Source: CALSPH01 sp041690035 (lineage in GTDB: Bacteria > Bacteroidota > Bacteroidia > NS11-12g > UBA955). Taken from it: a stretch of DNA of 17,460 nt. Where the stretch lies: NCBI GenBank assembly GCA_041690035.1, contig JBDNFC010000014.1:1-17460 (forward strand), given 5' to 3'. Made by a program: the position numbers and the translations under genes. This document shows positions 16,439 to 17,460 of the stretch, piece by piece; position 1 is the first letter of the stretch, and each line of letters starts with the position of its first letter. The notes beneath the pieces were generated by a model, which saw nothing but the letters and a program-made list of their open reading frames with translations, did no database searches and was not told the DNA's origin.

Positions 16439-17090
16439 GTGTGTTTAAGATGTCAAAGATACGAAATGAAAGCAAATCACAACTAGTTTCATGGTTGTTT
16501 AAATTGTTTTAAGAGTGTGTTTAAGATGCCAAAGATACGAAATGAAAGCAAATCACAACGCACTGATCAAAGTTTTGTGAACCATTAAAAGTGTGTTTAA
16601 GATGTCAAAGATACGAAATGAAAGCAAATCACAACTGCCTTAAGGTGTGAATTTTGAACCCTTTGAGTGTGTTTAAGATGTCAAAGATACGAAATGAAAG
16701 CAAATCACAACTTGGCTAGTTGCTTGATTGTACCAAAACAAGTGTGTTTAAGATGTCAAAGATACGAAATGAAAGCAAATCATAACCTTAAAACCTTCCA
16801 ACTTTCTAACTTTCTAAGTGTGTTTAAGATGTCAAAGATACAAAACGAAACCAATTCACAACCGCCTCTCCACATTATCCCAAGGCTTGCCAAGTGTGTT
16901 TAAGATGTCAAAGATACAAAACGAAAGCAATTCATAACCTTAAAACCTTCCAACTTTCTAACTCTCTAAGTGTGTCTAAGCTGTCAAAGATACAAAACGA
17001 AAGCAATTCATAACCTTAAAACCTTCCAACTTTCTAACTCTCTAAGTGTGTCTAAGCTGTCAAAGATACGAAATGAAAGCAAATCACGCC
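16438..17090 (-). CRISPR. Type II-C CRISPR array: 9 repeats, 8 spacers
   Basis: Repeats of 46 bases start at 16438, 16514, 16590, 16666, 16741, 16817, 16893, 16969 and 17045. The eight spacers are 30 bases each, except spacer 4 (16712-16740, 29 bases). On the plus strand the repeat begins AGTGTGTTTAAGATGTC and ends AAGCAAATCACAAC. Its reverse complement, beginning GTTGTGATTTGCTTTC, has the form of Bacteroidota type II-C repeats, and the anti-repeat match shows crRNAs are read from the minus strand. Repeats 1-4 are near identical (repeat 2 has one change). Repeat 5 ends CATAAC. Repeats 6-8 carry a different 3' half (ACGAAA, CAATTCA). Repeats 8 and 9 share TCTAAGCTG, and repeat 9 has lost its last bases (CACGCC). 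Spacers 7 and 8 are identical and spacer 5 differs from them by one base. No AT-rich leader of normal form is seen; coding fragments abut both ends. With cas9 broken and cas1/cas2 absent, the array is presumably inactive here. Confidence 0.95.
16817..16862 (-). repeat. Variant CRISPR repeat 6, the only perfect partner of the tracrRNA
   Basis: This copy carries AACGAAACCAATTCACAA, which is the tracrRNA anti-repeat sequence itself, so its crRNA would pair over 18 bases without mismatch. The consensus repeats differ at three of these 18 positions, repeats 7 and 8 at two. In minus-strand transcription it would be joined to spacer 6 (16863-16892). Confidence 0.8.
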
Positions 17091-17189
17091 CCTTTTCAAA
17101 AAATCAATGTTTTAACCGATGGTAAGAATTATGAATTTAACAAGCAAAATTGGAAAGAAATGGTACAAAAAATAAAAAACCTTCAGTAA
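17073..17189 (+). pseudogene. C-terminal fragment of an unidentified protein fused to repeat 9
   Basis: A 38-codon open frame starts at an ATG inside repeat 9 and reads through the degenerate repeat end into NHAPFQKINVLTDGKNY, then a Lys/Asn-rich helix ending KIKNLQ, with TAA at 17187-17189. The part outside the repeat has sensible codon use and is followed at once by a terminator, so it looks like the true 3' end of a gene whose 5' part has been replaced by the array. I do not recognise the family. The ATG within the repeat is likely accidental. Confidence 0.42.
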
Positions 17190-17203
17190 ACTAAAGGTTT
17201 TTT
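17174..17203 (+). terminator. Hairpin terminator after the gene fragment
   Basis: AAAAAACCTT (17174-17183) and AAGGTTTTTT (17194-17203) form a ten-pair stem around a ten-base loop, ending in a T run. The stem overlaps the stop codon of the upstream fragment. Because it is A/T-symmetric it could act in both directions, and so could also stop minus-strand transcription coming from repeat 10. Confidence 0.7.
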
Positions 17204-17273
17204 ATCATGTTTCGGTACGACTTGCGGCTATACCAAACGATTATTGAACTCCAAAAGTAATACATTTTTATAA

Positions 17274-17436
17274 ATAAACAACATTTCAACACGTAATTTA
17301 GACTACATTATCAACCTAATGGACGGAAAAATTAATCCGTGGTATTGGCAAAGCACAAACTGCCTCTGCAGGGCTCGACCGTACATTTTCTAAACTTGCA
17401 CAAACTGCAGGTGCATTTTTTACCATACAAGCAATG
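17274..17436 (+). pseudogene. Frameshifted fragment resembling the start of a phage tail tape-measure protein
   Basis: Two frames make one plausible protein segment. Bases 17274-17336 read NNISTRNLDYIINLMDGKIN. After one extra base (17337), bases 17338-17436 read RGIGKAQTASAGLDRTFSKL, then AQTAGAFFTIQAM. The second part, an amphipathic helix followed by an Ala/Phe-rich hydrophobic stretch, resembles the N-terminal region of Bacteroidota phage or prophage tape-measure proteins by pattern; I cannot confirm this without a search. No start codon is present in frame (an ATA stands where one might expect ATG). The frame runs straight into CRISPR repeat 10 at 17437. The 70 bases between the terminator and this fragment hold nothing I recognise. 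Confidence 0.35.
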
Positions 17437-17460
17437 AGTGTGTTTAAGATGTCAAAAATA
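17437..17460 (-). repeat. Tenth CRISPR repeat, cut by the window end
   Basis: The first 24 bases of the 46-base repeat are present with one change (AAAATA in place of AAGATA). It lies 346 bases beyond repeat 9, far more than a spacer length, so it is a separate copy or the start of a second array block that continues past the window. Confidence 0.8.

Noticed and set aside
16560..16589. Spacer 2 shares TTGTGAACCATT with the tracrRNA (14874-14885)
   Set aside because: A 12-base match between some spacer and some part of the window is expected about as often as not by chance, so I do not claim a tracrRNA-targeting spacer.
16667..16903. A plus-strand open frame of 78 codons running through repeats 4-6
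   Set aside because: It is the CRISPR repeat and spacers read as protein: the same short peptide recurs with each repeat. It has no support as a gene.
17353..17407. GCACAAACTGC occurs twice, about 45 bases apart, inside the tape-measure-like fragment
   Set aside because: Both copies encode the same Ala-Gln-Thr-Ala heptad-like context, so the repetition follows from the protein and needs no mobile-element explanation.

Overview
The window is AT-rich DNA from a member of the Bacteroidota, most likely Chitinophagales or Sphingobacteriales (the order is a guess). The phylum call rests on two secreted proteins with type IX secretion (type B, gliding-motility-type) C-terminal sorting domains, TAnnTTTG promoter elements, a MltD-like transglycosylase next to a DUF4837-type lipoprotein, and a type II-C CRISPR repeat of the Bacteroidota kind.

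Bases 1-8028 hold two T9SS cargo proteins on the plus strand. The first is cut by the window start. The second has 2299 residues: a signal peptide, a BNR/sortilin-like propeller region, a GEVED domain, an Ig-like domain, ten tandem PKD-type repeats of 84-86 residues each carrying a cysteine pair, and the sorting domain.

Bases 8075-14580 are ordinary chromosome. pyrD and a biotin-carrier protein come first. A tightly packed operon follows (MltD-like lytic transglycosylase, DUF4837-type lipoprotein, purN), with genes abutting at stop/start. It converges on a minus-strand pair, ndk then an S41 (Ctp-type) protease, and the purN and protease stop codons overlap.

Bases 14838-17460 are the unusual part: a broken type II-C CRISPR-Cas locus. 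An apparently intact tracrRNA gene (minus strand) sits upstream of a cas9 that stops after 206 codons. It keeps RuvC-I and the bridge helix but has no HNH, no RuvC-II/III and no PAM-interacting domain. No cas1 or cas2 is visible. Next come a small lipoprotein gene and the C-terminal fragment of another protein (possibly a toxin tip with an immunity partner). Then there is an array of nine 46-base repeats with 29-30-base spacers, a gene tail with a terminator, a frameshifted fragment that looks like the start of a phage tape-measure protein, and a tenth repeat running off the window.

The fragments are all joined at CRISPR-repeat sequence. The cas9 break lies on a 14-base match to the repeat end, and each broken flanking gene starts or stops at a repeat. 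The array also mixes repeat variants, and only one of them (repeat 6) pairs perfectly with the local tracrRNA. Either the repeats mediated rearrangements in the genome, or the assembly joined unrelated pieces through the repeats; sequence alone cannot decide.
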